Shown piece by piece: positions 1 to 12,262 of a stretch of DNA of 64,000 nucleotides. Both the position numbers and the translations under genes were made by a program. How positions within the stretch are numbered: position 1 is the stretch's first letter; each line of letters begins with the position of its first letter. Under the pieces are notes generated by a model. That model was given only the letters and a program-made list of their open reading frames with translations. It ran no database searches and was not told the DNA's origin. The DNA is from Siphonodentalium dalli. Lineage: Eukaryota; Mollusca; Scaphopoda; Gadilida; Siphonodentaliidae. The stretch lies in assembly GCA_032622095.1 (NCBI GenBank), contig CP136064.1, positions 134,487,129 through 134,551,128 of the forward strand, in the 5' to 3' direction.

Positions 1-857
1 ATTTTATTCATAAGTGGGGGGTGGGGGGTGGGGGGGGGGGTGTGGTAGAGTATCCAGGGTGGGGGTTGGGTGTAGATACATACATGTAAAACAAACCCAT
101 TTTGAATTAATAGATGTTAAAGGTACTCAATCCGATCAGACACTCCTAAATTGCTATTTCCTTGGCTTCGGGGGTACAAAATTTGATTGATTGAATAGTC
201 AGTTTTGTTTGTGACAAAATGCAGTATGATACTTTGAAAAATTTGTCTATTTTGGATTGTGGTATATAAACTTGAAAGTTTACTTTGTCAATGATGAAGC
301 CTAAATACGTTATTCTCTGTGATGGATTTAGATTCGTTGATCAAAAAACACAACGAAGACAATTTTTCACACATAAGTTGTGTTTTGATCACACATATTT
401 TGTAATCAATATGTGTTATTAATGAATCATCGAAGAAGTACCAACAACGGATGCCTTGAAACCAGGTTTAATTATTGATCAGTTTGAGTATTTTCGTAAA
501 TAACTTCTGTCCTACCGCAATCCCGAATGCGAGGTAGGTAAATGTGTAGAGAGATTCTCGCCAAATATAATTCGTGTAGCGCTGGGATTTATCATTCCAA
601 GGTACTGAAAAATAGGCATCTTGTAAATCTAGAGACGTGTACACCACGTGTTAAACTTGATTGATTCTAAGACCCCATCCAAAGTTTCCTGTTTAAAATG
701 TTTATATACCACAAACTGATTTAATTGTCATAAATTTATAAGAGGTTGGTAACCACCTGTCTTCCTACTAGAAGGTGTGAGAAAGAAATTTGATATGAAT
801 TCATCTGTTTCAATTTATCGAGAAGAATTTCCGTCTCAGAATCAATGAGAACTTTCT
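1..857. other. AT-rich sequence, no gene seen
   Basis: No coding exon was recognised. The left edge (about 17-66) is a G-rich run broken by single T or A bases, which is prone to assembly error. The rest is AT-rich with no repeat family that I can place. It is presumably PAK intron, because the first PAK exon in the window starts in mid-codon. Confidence 0.5.
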
Positions 858-1330
858 CTTTTTTTGTGAAACAAAGTTTTTGGGGGGTATACTGGAATCA
901 GTTGTCCGTCCATCCATCGTCCGTCCATGGACACAAATTTGTCCGGAGTTTTTCTCAGTCGTTTTTTTATCAATTTCCGTGAAACTTGGCACAGACATCA
1001 ACCACCATGGGAACCTGTGCACCTGCGATTATGATGTCTGTCAGACTTTTTTTGGAGGAGTTATCCCCCCTTTTTCGACTTAGAAAATTTTCACAACATG
1101 TATAATTTTTTCCTGCATTTTTAGGTCACTTTTTAAAAAACTTGGCACAGATTTTTAGTACCATGTGAACCTGTGCAACTGCAATTATGACGTCTGTCCG
1201 ACATTTTTTGGTGGAGTTATCTCCCTTTTTCGACAACATGCATAATTTTGTCAGAGCTTTTATTTCTACATTTATCAGAGAGAGAGGAACCATTGAAATG
1301 GGGCCAAGGACCAACCCTGCGAGTAGAATG
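858..1330 (+). repeat. Family E-like dispersed repeat
   Basis: It opens with a GGGGGGTATACTGGA motif and a TCCGTCC-rich stretch. Two related units follow, each with 'aacttggcacaga', 'gaacctgtgcacctgc' and 'gtctgtccgac', ending in 'gagttatc.ccc.tttttcgac'. The same sentence recurs at 52300-52620. This is the usual plan of the short-palindrome repeats in this window. Both borders are approximate. Confidence 0.6.
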
Positions 1331-1425
1331 ACCTCTTACCTCTGGGGCATCCTTCTGATGACACATATAACTGTATTTGATGCAATCAACCAGCCATTGT
1401 TCCCATTCCTTTTGAATCTGTATTA

Positions 1426-1760
1426 ATTCATAATTAGTTTATGTTAAACAGTCTAATTTTATGATAAATTTGCATAACCAAATTATAGTTTTATGATATA
1501 AATACTACCTGATTAGTAAACTATTACCGCCCACCAGCCATCCCCATGTTTCATGCTGGTGTTCGGAATGCCGGATGGGGAAGAATGTCTATTTGTATAC
1601 ACGCGGGTAGGAAGTAGTCTTTGCGCATGTGCAATTAAAAGTCGCTTCCGCTTTGTAGATTGGGTGAGTTTTTTCGGACCGAAAGTGTAATTCATAGTTA
1701 ATTTATGTTAAACAGATTGTAATTATATCATAAAACTATAATTTGCTTATGCAAATTTAT
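1426..1760. mobile_element. MITE-like element with 38-bp inverted repeats
   Basis: Bases 1464-1501 and 1723-1760 are near-perfect reverse complements (core AAATTATAGTTTTATGATAT), enclosing about 220 bp. Just outside the left arm and inside the right half there is also a direct repeat, 'ttcata.tta.tttatgttaaaca' (about 1426-1452 and 1688-1716). The centre has its own CCATCCCC/GGGGAAG-type pairing. No coding capacity is seen. It is probably a small non-autonomous DNA transposon of unknown superfamily. Confidence 0.6.
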
Positions 1761-2359
1761 AATTTTTCACTCTCTTGTCACTTAAGGTGATGTTTCCTTT
1801 TTGTGTTACTAATATTTTATTGACAAGCTGCTGTGGTCTATATTATTTGGTTAAATTATCTGCATGTTTTCCGATGTTTGAAGTGTGTTTGATGAGTTCA
1901 GTTAACATATTTAAAATTACCTCCAGGAACTGAAAATTTGAAGCTACAGAAGTATATAATTACTTTGATATTTAATGTTTTGACTTATTTTGTCAACCAC
2001 TATTTCGTTTCATTCATCGTCATTAAATTCTTATTATTTTGGGCAATAATCATATCATTTTAAAAGGTTTTGAATGACAATGGAAAGAACAATAATTTAT
2101 TTTGTGTTTTTGGTTTTATATGTACATTTATAACACTAAATGTAACCTGGAAAATCTCTTGAAATTTATTTCATGGGTACACAATTTCAACACTTCCATG
2201 CTGTATGATAGGTGCATGCTACTGTAGACACTGATCAAGATATTTATTTTCTAGCTGAAAAACAATTTCCACCTCAAATTATCATAGAGAAAAAAAGCTC
2301 AATATAATCTGATGTTGTTTTCACCCAACTCATCAGCTAGACTTTCTATTTATTTGTAG
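1761..2359. other. PAK intron sequence, 3' end
   Basis: AT-rich, non-coding and without a recognised repeat. The last bases (to 2359) are a T-rich tract ending in TTTGTAG, which serves as the acceptor for the next exon. Confidence 0.55.
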
Positions 2360-2445
2360 AGATGCCACTTTACCCTTGGAACACAAACCATTGCCCAAAG
2401 AACCGGACAGCAAAGAAGAACGAAAGAAAATGAAAACACCAAAAA
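2360..2445 (+). CDS. PAK: p21-activated kinase, N-terminal exon (internal)
   Basis: This exon encodes part of the N-terminal regulatory region of a group I PAK, the serine/threonine kinase effector of Rac and Cdc42. The translation contains ATLPLEHKPLPKEPDSKEER followed by KKMKTPK. It aligns by eye with the stretch before the CRIB motif in PAK1-3, which has a KPLPPNP SH3-ligand motif and then a Lys-rich run. The acceptor is TTTGTAG and the donor is AAAAA/GTATGA. The exon supplies one base to a codon begun upstream, so an earlier exon with the initiator and Nck-binding motif must lie outside the window. It ends with one base (a), which joins GT of the next exon to make a Ser codon. Alone it would be a weak call; the phase match and order make it convincing. 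Confidence 0.82.
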
Positions 2446-2476
2446 GTATGATTAACGTCCTAGTAGAAATAGAATA

Positions 2477-5078
2477 TTAGCTCAACTTACTTTGTAAGTT
2501 TGAGCTATTGTCATGGGTTGGGTCAGTCGTCTGTGTGTGCGTGTTTCCGTTAACAATTTCCTTTGGTGCTGGCTACAGGTTGTATCTTTGGTCTGATCTT
2601 GTCATGGATGTTAACAATGGCATGTAGATGGGAACGAGTCATTTTAGGGTCATTCGGCCAAAAAACATCGGCCGCCAGCAGCCATCTTGTATTTTACTCT
2701 TTGCATGACTAAATCCTTTGGCACGGGCTACAGGTTGAACTTTTTGTAGGATCATCATGAAATTTGTCATGAATGTTGACATTGACATTTTGGGGTCATT
2801 CGGCAAAAATTCATGGCCACCAGCGGCCATCTTGGATTTCAAAATTTCAATCCTTTGGCACAGACTGCAAGTCGTATCTTTCGTCCGATCATTATGAAAT
2901 TTGTCATGGCTGTTAACATTGACATGTAGATGGGAAACGAGTCATTTTGGGGTCATTCGGGAAAAATTCATGGCCACCAGCGGCCATCTTGGATTTCAAA
3001 ATTTCAATCCTTTGGTACGGGCTGCAAGTCGTATCTTTCGTTCGATCATTATGAAATTTGTCATGAATGTTAACATTGACATGTAGATGAGAACGAGTCT
3101 GGTTGGGGAGTCATTCTGCGTAAAAACATGGCCTTCGGCAGCCATCTTGGTTCTTAATCTATGCATGACTAAATCCTTTGGTACATCCTACAGACCTACA
3201 GATCCGATCATCACCAAACTTCATATGGATCATCGGGGCGACCTCTAGATGGGAACGAGTCATTTTGGATTCATTTGGCTAAAAAATATGGCCGCCATCG
3301 GCCATCTTGGATTTTACTCTTTGCATCACTAAATACTTTCGCGCGTGCTACAGGTTGTATCTTTGGTCGGATCTTTATGAAATTTGTCATGAATGTTGAC
3401 ATTAACATGTAGATGGGAACGAGTCATTTTGGTGTCATTCGGCCAAAAAACATGGCTTCTGGTGGCCATCTTGGATTTCAAATTTGAATCCATTGGCGCG
3501 GGCTACAGGCCGTACTGTTTGTCTGATCATCATAAAATTTGTCATGAATGTTGACATTTACATGTAGATGGGAAAGAGTCATTTTAGGATCATTCGGCCA
3601 AAAAACATGGCCGCTGGTGGCCATCTTGGATTTTACTCTTTGCATCACTAAATCCTTTGACACATCCTACAGACCACATCTCTGATCCAATCATCACCAA
3701 ACTTCATATGGATCATCGGGGTGACCTCTAGATGGGAACGAGTCATTTTGGGCTCATTTGGCCAAAAAATAGTGCTGGGTGATATGACGATATATCGGGT
3801 ATAGCCGGTTTTAATTTTGATATCGTCAATAATATCGTCTGAAATAAAAATATCATAATACCGTCCCAAGTTGTAATATTCTCCATGTAGGTTGAAACCC
3901 ATCATATGGTCCCAACAAACAGGAAAGTTAGAGTAAGTATTCCCAGAAATACGCAGTCGAAAAAAGTGCTTGGCAAGTTGGATATGCTTCGTCGAAAACA
4001 TCAAAGCGCTAGCATCAGTTGGCTACATTGTGAGATTGGTATGTCGTGTGCATGCGACTGGCACAATGACCTCCTTTAAAGTTGGTGCAGCTTGCTCTAT
4101 CAACCGTAACCGGTTGCTTGGAGACGGATTACGATGTCAGATTTTATATTGACCACACCAGCTGATCATGTCAATGTGTGCAAATTGCGAGTAAAATGAT
4201 TTTGTGGACATGTGCCGTATGGATCATGACATTGCTATGATGCTATCGCTTCAACAAACGTCAAATTCACAAAACTAATTGAACATGTATATATTTATTT
4301 TCCTCGGCTAAAAAAATGCCAACGCAAATTCATTTCACGTTGGCTTTTGCCTCGGCACTGCCCATTGTCGATGCTAATTCCCAGGGCTGCCATATATGTA
4401 CATTGAAGTCTCATGGTGCTACCAACTACCACTAATAAATAGTCTCACAAATAACCAATTCCTCACGAATAAATAAAATGGAAATTTGAAACCGAATGCG
4501 GTGCTTAATGTGTGTTGTTGAACGCTATGGTCGAAGGGATATAACTCTAAAAATTTATGCTAAAACGCATGTGGGCCTTGTTATATGATTACATCCCTTT
4601 GTTTCAAAGTTATTGTTTTCTCTGTCGGCAAACTGTCGATTGTTGCAGACGAGTGGTCATTATATACATATGTATACTGTGATGTTACTGATAATTGTTC
4701 AATACACATTTACTCGATTTCGCATGGCCCACAAAACGTAAATAAAATGTAGGGATGTATTGTGCAAACTTTATTCATGAAATATTGCATATATTATACA
4801 TTGTACTTACCAACTGTTATATACCAAAATAATATCGAGATAATATCGTCTATCGCGGTGTTTTCACCATAATATTGCGATATTTTTTGGGGCCAATATC
4901 GCCCAGCCCTACCAAAAAACATGGCCGCCGTCAGCCATCTTGGATTTTACTCTTTGCATCACTAAATACTTTCACACACCCTACAGACGACATCCCTGAT
5001 CCGATCATTATGAGACTTGTCAACCATTAAATTATTCCCCTACCTAAGATGAGCTACGGTGTCATTGACACTTTCATT
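2477..5078 (+). mobile_element. Family A pearl/Helentron-like element A1 (carries a hAT insertion)
   Basis: The 5' palindrome is at 2479-2506 (AGCTCAACTTAC / GTAAGTTTGAGCT). A GTCGTCTGTGTGTGCGTG stretch follows, then repeated cores of about 160-170 bp. Each core has 'catgaaatttgtcat', 'gacatgtagatgggaacgag' and a CATGGCCGCC...CCATCTTGGA pair. The 3' end carries GAGCTACGG and the hairpin GTGTCATTGACAC, then TTTCATT (to 5078). This layout is known from the oyster pearl family and from HINE/DINE-1 non-autonomous Helentrons. It has no open reading frame. A 1,142-bp hAT element sits in one core unit. Confidence 0.8.
3770..4911. mobile_element. hAT-type non-autonomous transposon 1 (8-bp TSD CCAAAAAA)
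   Basis: The left end TAGTGCTGGGTGATAT and the right end ATATCGCCCAGCCCTA are inverted repeats. Immediately outside are perfect 8-bp direct repeats CCAAAAAA (3762-3769 and 4912-4919). Removing element plus one repeat rebuilds the family A core 'gccaaaaaacatggcc'. The 8-bp duplication and TAG...CTA ends fit hAT. Subterminal ATATCGTC/ATATTGCGATA motifs recur near both ends and may be transposase sites. It is 1,142 bp and no transposase is recognisable. Confidence 0.9.
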
Positions 5079-5084
5079 ATGATC

Positions 5085-6610
5085 CCACTGGTATACTGGA
5101 TTGACTGCGTCTGTCCATCACACCTTTGACTGCGTCTGTCTGTCACACTTTCTCCCTCTGTGTGTCCATCCGTCCGTCCATCCGACCTCATAACTGGAAC
5201 AACTATGAACCGATTTCAATAATTTTTTGTATGCAATCTCCTTAGGACCGCCTCTCCGCATGATGCTAATTGTGGTGTGGTCCGACTTTCTTTTTTTAAG
5301 TTACGCCTTACTTTTCGACTTATTTTGACTTAGAAAATTCTGTCCGACTTAATAACTTTAACAAATACGAACCGATTTCAATAATTTATGGTATACATGC
5401 TTCTCACAACACCCTCTCTACATGATGCCAGGCCTCAGCCTAGGGACAGGGAGACTTGAAGTCTCCCCTCCAGGAAATTTAGGGAGATTTCAGGGAGAAG
5501 TGGGGAGACTACCAAAAATTGACAATTTTCAAATATCGCTTTATTTTATAACATCTGACAATAAAAATTTTAAAAAGATGAAATAAAACTAAAATAATTT
5601 GACTTTATCTGAAATTAGCTTAATTAAATGTTATTATACATTTAAATTTTTTGGAAATGTTTTGTGTAGCTATCATTTAAGCAAGACAATTATCAAGTTA
5701 CAGTAGTAGTTAATTTTTTAACTAAATGAAAGTAGTATTATTTCCTAGACTGCAGCCTGGAAGATACGTTTGTACAGTCTGAATTATGATGCATGTAACT
5801 TTGTAAGTTTAATTTGATCATGGCTGTAATTTGGGTGTCCGCTAAAATAAACAATAAGGACTAACTAACAAAGGAGTTGCAAAAGCTTTTATTAATTAAT
5901 GGCCTCCCTTAATTAATGCCAACATCACTGGTATAATCCGATTAAAGCAATAAACTTGACATTATTTTATTTACGGAAGCGGTCTCTTCAAAAAGTCCGA
6001 TGCAGTCTCTTAAAAAAGTCAGACGCGTTACCGAAACGAACTTCCGAAGCGCCTGGTACATACTCTGATAATGTCGTAATTGTTTTATATCTGAAAAGCG
6101 GGACGGCGGTCTTTTAAGTTAATTAAAATATTTATTTGTGACACTCACGATGGTCTGTAACAACACAGATGCGAACATCTCATCGTGTTTTCAGCGTGTC
6201 AAAACATTCGTGATTAACATTCATTACCGCAAAGGGATCGAACAAAGGCGACTGAATAACAACACAAAACAATAGGTCATATTTTATTTTTTATTTTAAA
6301 CACTTGGGTCTTTGTCTCTGCATCGTCTGTTTCTTTTTGGGATGGCCGCCACAATTCATCTATATACGGACATGTCCGGAAAAAAAAGAATTCCCCCTAA
6401 AATTGAAGGCGACTTCAATTTCGCCTTAGAGCGACGACAGGGCGAAGTCAGCGACAGTAAGGCGACAATCTCGCCCGAGTCGCCTTGTGAGCTGAGGCCT
6501 GCATGATGCGGCTCAGGGTACACTTCATTTTTGACTTAGAACATTTTGGGATTTTTTTTTGTGGATTTGGGATTTTTTGTGTGTGGATGCTATCAAGTTA
6601 GGTTATTCTA
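5085..6610 (+). repeat. Family E dispersed repeat (split by a hAT element)
   Basis: It begins right after element A1 with 'ggtatactggattgactgcgtctgtcc', TCCGTCCG runs, then units with 'aactttaacaaatacgaacc' and 'gatttcaataattt.tggtata.atgcttctc'. The same text is at 45729-46200. It is interrupted at 'catgatgc' by the 1,073-bp hAT element and resumes at about 6502 with 'ggctcagggtacacttcattttt'. Confidence 0.65.
5429..6501. mobile_element. hAT-type non-autonomous transposon 2 (8-bp TSD CATGATGC)
   Basis: The terminal inverted repeats CAGGCCTCAGC and GCTGAGGCCTG are flanked by perfect 8-bp repeats CATGATGC at 5421-5428 and 6502-6509. CAGG ends and 8-bp duplications are typical of hAT. It is 1,073 bp. 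Near the left end there is a GGGAGAC-rich patch and near the right end a GGCGA-rich patch, each locally repetitive. No transposase is seen. Confidence 0.9.
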
Positions 6611-7083
6611 TTGCTATAATATCTCAGCTTTGTCCAAATTTTTTCCCTGGGGTTGTGTGCCTTAGTAGAAGTTTTGTTTGACTGACGAAACACTCGACAA
6701 AAGCCATCTTAGATGTTAAGGTTGCGTTTCATTTTCTACCCTATTTTGGGTTTCTGCAATCATTCGACCAAATATGAACCAATTTGAACAAAATTTCTGT
6801 ACAAGCTTCTTGCGACACCATATCAATATTATTAATCCAAATTTTTCTTTAAAGTTAAAAATCTTTTTTGTTGGGTTTACGGATAATGAGGGTTGAATTT
6901 GCCACGGTGGGAGTATGCTAGCACACGAGTGCACACCTCTTGTTGTTAATAGCTATACCAGTATTTAAAATAGTTAGGTGTCATACTATTATCAAGGCTA
7001 TTTAACCCTTTAAATAGGCTTTACCCATTACACTTATCACCAACGTCACTGCCCCAGCCAACACCAAAAGTTCAGGCCTTTTT
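6611..7083. other. Repeat-derived fragments, no gene
   Basis: It contains a family E-like unit ('ccaaatatgaaccaatttgaacaaaatttctgtacaagcttctt' read in parts, about 6765-6815). The remainder is unplaced AT-rich sequence. No exon is recognised. Confidence 0.4.
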
Positions 7084-8340
7084 TGCTCAACTTTACTTTG
7101 TAAAGTTTGAGCTATTGCCATGGCTTTGTATCTGTCATCCGTGTGCGTGGTTCATTAACAATTTTCTTTAGCATGGGCTACAGGTTGTACCTTTGGTCGG
7201 ATGACTATGAAATTTGTCATGGCTGTTGACATTGACATGTAGATGGGCAGCCATCTTGGATTTAACTTTTTGCATGACTAAATCATTTGGCATGGGCTAC
7301 AGGTCGTAGCTTTGGTTGGATCATCATGAAATTAATCATGGATGTTAACAATGACATGTAGATGGACACGAGTCATTTTGGGGTCATTTGGTCAAAAAAC
7401 ATGGCCGCCAGCAGCCATCTTGGATTTTACTCTTTGCATGACTAAATCCTTTGACACAGGCTACAGGTCGTACCTTTGGTCAGATCATTATGATATTTGT
7501 CATGGCTGCTGACATTGACATGTGGATGGGAATGAGTCATTTTGGGGTCATTCGGCAAAAAAACATGGCCGCCAGTGGCCATCTTGGATTTCAAAATTCA
7601 ATCCATTACCATGGGCTACAGGCCATACTGTTTGTCTGACCATCATGAAATTGTCATGGCTGTTAATATTGACATGTAGATGGGTACTAGTCATTTTGGG
7701 GGTCATAAGGCAAAAAAACATGGCCGCCAACAGCCATCTTGGATTTAACTTTTTGCATGACCAAATCCTTTGGCACAGGCTACAGGTCGTACATGTAGCT
7801 TTGGTCGGATCTTTATGAAATTTGTCATGATTGTTTTGTTGACATTGACATGTGGATGGGAACGAATCATTTTGGGGGTCATTCGGCAAAAAAACATGGC
7901 CATCAGTGACCAATTGGCTTTCAAAATTCAATCCGTTAGCACAGACTACAGGCCGGAGTGTTCGTCTGATCATCATGAAATTTGTCGTGGAAGTTAATAC
8001 TGACATGTAAATGGGAATAAGTCATTTTGGGGTCATTCAGCCATACAACATCTTGGAGTTTAATCTTTGTATGACTAAATCCTTTGACACAGGCTACAGG
8101 TCGTATCTTTTGGTCGGATCATCATGAAATTTGTCATGGATGTTAACATTGACATGTAAATGGGAACGTGTCATTTTGGAGTCATTCGGCAAAAAAACAT
8201 GGCTGCCAGTGGCCATCTTGGATTTTACTCTTTGCATAACTAGACCTTTCAACTTTCCACATTCATAATCACTCCATTGACTGTAACAGATGAAATTATT
8301 CCCTTTCCAAGTTGAGCTACAGTGTCATTGCACTTTCATT
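7084..8340 (+). mobile_element. Family A pearl/Helentron-like element A2
   Basis: The 5' palindrome at 7085-7113 reads GCTCAACTTTAC/TTT/GTAAAGTTTGAGC. It holds about five tandem cores; successive ATGGCC positions at 7401, 7565, 7720 and 7895 give a spacing of 155-175 bp. The 3' module starts at about 8246 ('tttcaactttccacattc') and ends in GAGCTAC, AGTGTCATT and CACTTTCATT. One A has been lost from the right arm of the terminal hairpin, so this copy's hairpin is imperfect. There is no protein-coding potential; apparent long frames on both strands follow the repeat period. Confidence 0.82.
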
Positions 8341-8919
8341 GAAGTTGCACTATTGCACGGCACGGTAAATTTCGTAACATTGCGTTGATAATAGGAGACA
8401 TTAGAAGGAGACTACAAAGAAAATGTGGTTAGAAAGGGCAACAATCTTCTTTATGTTGTAAACATGTGTTATCGACATATGCAATTTGTGGTAAACAATT
8501 ACAAACTTAATCAATCGGTACATGCATATCTGATTAAAAACACCCCACCTGTCGGCATTGTTTGGTCAACATTAATTGGGAAAACCCAGCAAAACCCCAA
8601 AATAGTAAATCTGACATCATACATCTGCTGTCTACATGTATATTTAGGCCTGGAACATCTCATTGTGGCCTTATTTGTCAGGTTTGCATGTTCAACAATC
8701 AATTAATATTGACACAGAATATCACTCAAATGATATCTAAGTCGCCAGCCAATAAAATCATTAGCATATCCCTTTAAACATGGTATTATTGTCTGTTATT
8801 CCTGAAAATTATTCTCTGCCTGCTAAAGCGGGCTGCGGTGGTGAACGTAAATTACGTCATGCCCGCTATTAAAAGCAGGCTGTGGTGTTGAAATATGCTT
8901 CCTTCACAAGAACCTTCAG
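8341..8919. other. Unplaced intron sequence with an inverted repeat
   Basis: No exon is recognised. At about 8818-8881 the bases GCCTGCTAAAGCGGGC and GCCCGCTATTAAAAGCAGGC form a hairpin around a short loop rich in ACGT, possibly a small foldback element. Confidence 0.4.
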
Positions 8920-9600
8920 GTCTATTTTACTGATATTTAGTACCAAGAGGTTCTTTGGTGACTAGGATTAAAATTTATTCAGATGGGGCGGGACCAAATA
9001 GGGCGACACCAGGGACCTAATTTGTCTCTACAGAAATGTCTTTTCGAGAGGTTGGACTATATTTAGCTAAATTAGCTTACATAGGTTGGACTATATATTT
9101 AGCTCACATATAGTATGGAGGGTCCTTGGGTATATCAACCCATTAAAACACCTACATTGGAACCACCTGACTGATTAATCTGACATAGAGTGTTTAGGGT
9201 CCATGGATAATTTGGCTTCAAACATGTCTAAATGATTTTTTTTTAAAATGCTTGTGAGATTTAAACTTTCCAACAATTGAGAAAGCTTGAGGTGTTGGTT
9301 GTGAAATTCCTACCTAAGTGAGGTGTGCAAAAGGATTTACAAACTTGGGAGTCCGGAGTCCAGTCGGGAAGGGACTTTTTATGAGGGGAGAGGGGGGTGA
9401 TCATTAGAGTGCAGTTGGTAATTTCAAGGTGGATATTTACCGATATACATACATGAAGGCTCTCTATCCACATGTCCTGTTTAGAACTACTTCTTTTAAT
9501 CTTTTAAAGTGATTATGACAAGTTCTGACTGTTGTTGTCTCCAGAGTCTCAGTCTTTTCAGTCTTTGCAGTCAGGTGAACGACTGTCTTGTTAGTAATGA
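8920..9600 (+). repeat. Family B element B1, 3' portion
   Basis: Core text 'ggttctttggtgactaggatt', 'ttattcagatgg' and 'accagggac' is followed by the family B 3' module ('ggtccatggataatt', 'ccaacaattgagaaag', 'cagtctttgcagtcaggtga'). The terminal hairpin is degraded: only GACTGTCTTGTT remains of ACAGTCATTGACTGT. No 5' palindrome precedes it, so this copy is 5'-truncated. Confidence 0.65.
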
Positions 9601-9766
9601 ACAAGGATTATAACATAATTAATCCAGTTCGTACGTGTCATATGACCGGTTATAAAATAAACCTAGAATCAGCCAATTTTTTCTGTTATTCATGGTGGCA
9701 ACCTCAAATGGCATCTCACTTCATTTTCTTATTATGTGTATTTTTAATTTTATATACTATGTTTAA

Positions 9767-10480
9767 CCCTTTGAACCCGAGAGACCGGAATACCGGTCCA
9801 ATCCTTATATTCCTATATCCCGGGAGACCGGAATACCGGTCCGGATATCAGACGATATTTGACACTAAATTACAGCTCAATAAATGCACATATCAACTAG
9901 AGTTGTACTTCTACTTTGCACACACGTGTCACATGTTTACCCACGTGACTTTGTTCAACAAACTGATGACAGAGGGTTTGTTTCTTTGCGCATGCGCAGA
10001 GGCCTATTTCGAGAAAAAAAACGCTTTTTATCGTCGGAAAAGGGGAAGTATTTCGTTAGAAATTTCGCGATCAAAGCCCAAATTAACTAGAATAGTGCTT
10101 CTATACTTTGCGCGAATAAGTCACATGTTCATACCTCTGATTTTAGCAGCCAAATTAGAAACAGAGGGTCTGTTTCTTCGCGCAAGCACACAGGTGCATT
10201 TTGAGAAATGCCTTCTATTGTAGGAAAAGTGTAAGAATTTCTTTACAAATATATATCGCGACCAAAGGAAGCCGCAATATATATATATACATATACATGT
10301 ACATATTGAACGTGGAATAGACTGTCTCATTAGAATAGTAGATTGCCATATAGTTGAGCGTGTATACATGTATATACGTCCCAATTAAGAGCTTTATGAG
10401 TTATGTCGTCGGAACACTATATAACGTTAGGTGCATCGGGTTGTGGTCATTTAACGTTCAGGACATCAGAGTTCAAAGGG
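9767..10480. mobile_element. piggyBac-type MITE in a TTAA target
   Basis: TTAA at 9763-9766 and 10481-10484 flank inverted ends CCCTTTGAACCC and GAGTTCAAAGGG. TTAA duplication plus CCCTTTG ends are diagnostic of piggyBac-like elements. The 714-bp interior has two copies of GAGACCGGAATACCGGTCC near the left end. It also has a roughly 190-bp tandem duplication starting at about 9898 and 10088 ('acttctac.tttgc', 'gtcacatgtt', 'acagagggt.tgtttctt.gcgca'). A 211-codon frame runs into the element from outside and is a chance frame, not a transposase. Confidence 0.85.
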
Positions 10481-10484
10481 TTAA

Positions 10485-11660
10485 CATGTCATGAAAAAAG
10501 TATTCTGATTCTGATGCTTCCCATGTTAATTGGTGCAAACAGGAATATATAACCTCTCAAATTAACATTAAAACAGAGCCACAAGAGCAAATATCATGCA
10601 TCATCTTAATAAATGTTATGTATTCATTTGTGTGAGATCACAGATAGGAGAGCACAACACGCAGACATCCTGGCATCTGAGACCAGCACACTATTAAATT
10701 AATTTATCCAGGAAAGTGAAAACATTCTGTGCTTGCTCTGTATTACATACATGTAATCTAGAACTAATACTCAAGCTATAATTGAATTTGGGAGCAGTAT
10801 TTCTCTTTTGAGGGAACCACTATACCCATACATCTAAAGCTGGGAACCACTATATCTGTTTGAGCACTTCTATAAGCGTCTTCTGTTTAGCAAACCCATG
10901 GATACACATCTTGTTCGCTCTGTTCAAATTTAGCACCCGCTGATTCATTGGTTCCTGCATTACTTCTTCTTTCAGAATTCTTTAAATATTACTTGGAATA
11001 ATTTTGATAAATATAATGTGAAGATTCTGTTTGATGAGAATTGCCCTGTGTTTTGTGCATTGTTCTGTTGTTCTGTGTATTTTTCCAGTGAATACTTCAA
11101 GGAGTTTGTTTCAACTGGAATTCTTTACCTGTATATACCAATTAAGTGCTCATTTAAATTTGAGGCATTACATTTCTTAGCACCTGATATATAATGTGTT
11201 TATATCATGGCTGTATTCACTTAATATTGCTGCTTAGAATTAAGATTTCCATCTCTCGATTCAATTGCATGAGGAAAAATACATTGAAAATAGTTTAGCC
11301 TGTATAAACACTGAGTTCATTTATCTAGTAGTAAGACCATGTCATATACTTGCAACATAGTTTTACTTCATAATGAAGGCAAGTTTCGCCTGCTGGATTG
11401 AAAGAGTAGAGATGTGAATTTACTTATTGGAGCAAAAATTCTTCCTATTTGCAGACAACAAAAATGGGAAACTACCAAGTGTTCTCATGAGTTAAATGCA
11501 GGAGAAGCTGAACATTATTCTTATAGCAGATTCTAAAGTGACTGTTGTTGCAATGCATTTTTATCACTGTCTGTCATTAACTTTATAATATAAATGTGGA
11601 GAGCATAGTGACAGTTTTCTAAGATTGGGGATTATAATTGTATTTAAGCAAGTCATTTCT
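10485..11660. other. Unplaced PAK intron sequence
   Basis: AT-rich sequence with no exon, RNA gene or repeat family that I can support. Confidence 0.4.
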
Positions 11661-11664
11661 TTGT

Positions 11665-11740
11665 ATGTTTACCCATACCATAGTATGGTAAACATAGTGT
11701 CGTTGCCCGGATTGACCACTCGTCGTTAGTCCGTCCGTCC

Positions 11741-11774
<34 letters not shown>

Positions 11775-12262
11775 AGACACTTAACGCATGGTGCGATAAC
11801 TCGAACATTTTATATCTGATCGGAACCAAATTTTGTATATTAATTTGTCAGCACCAAATACAGATCGAGTTCGAATATGGGTTCGATCCGAGTTTTTTTC
11901 ACGGAGTTATGGCCCTTTTTCGACTTAGAATTCATGCATGCTACCATAACTCAAAAAAATTTTATCTGATCAGAATCAAATTTGGTATGCAAGTTTCTCG
12001 GACCAAAATACAGATCGAGTTCGAATATGGGTTTGATCCGATATTTTTCAATGGAGTTATGGCCCTTTTTCGACTTAGAATTCATGCATGCTGCCATAAC
12101 TCAATTTTTTTTTATCTGATCGGAACCAAATTTGGTATGCGAGTTTCTCAACTCAAAATACAGATCGAGTTTGAATATGGGTTATATCCAACATTTTATA
12201 CCAGAGTTATGGCCCTTTTTCAACTAAGAATTGAACAGATAACCATAGCAGTCTACAATTAA
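11665..12262 (+). repeat. Family C element with 5' palindrome and three core units
   Basis: The palindrome at 11665-11695 is ATGTTTACC...GGTAAACAT. A run of GTCC then GTCT units (about 11727-11774) follows, then three cores of about 120 bp with 'ttatctgatcggaaccaaattt', 'cagatcgagttcgaatatgg' and 'gagttatggccctttttcga'. Other 5' ends of this family are at about 45382 and 50405. It is non-coding; the 117-codon frame is the repeat read through. Confidence 0.75.

Noticed and set aside
7548-8006. 152-codon minus-strand frame
   Set aside because: It is family A core repeat read on the reverse strand; the same peptide words recur at 37924, 47696 and 53229.
7084-8340. CRISPR-like regular repeats
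   Set aside because: Unit length, divergence and animal context fit a tandem-repeat mobile element; there are no short identical repeats with unique spacers.
9588-10223. 211-codon open frame on the + strand
   Set aside because: It crosses the left border of the piggyBac MITE and runs through its tandem duplication; no domain is recognisable.
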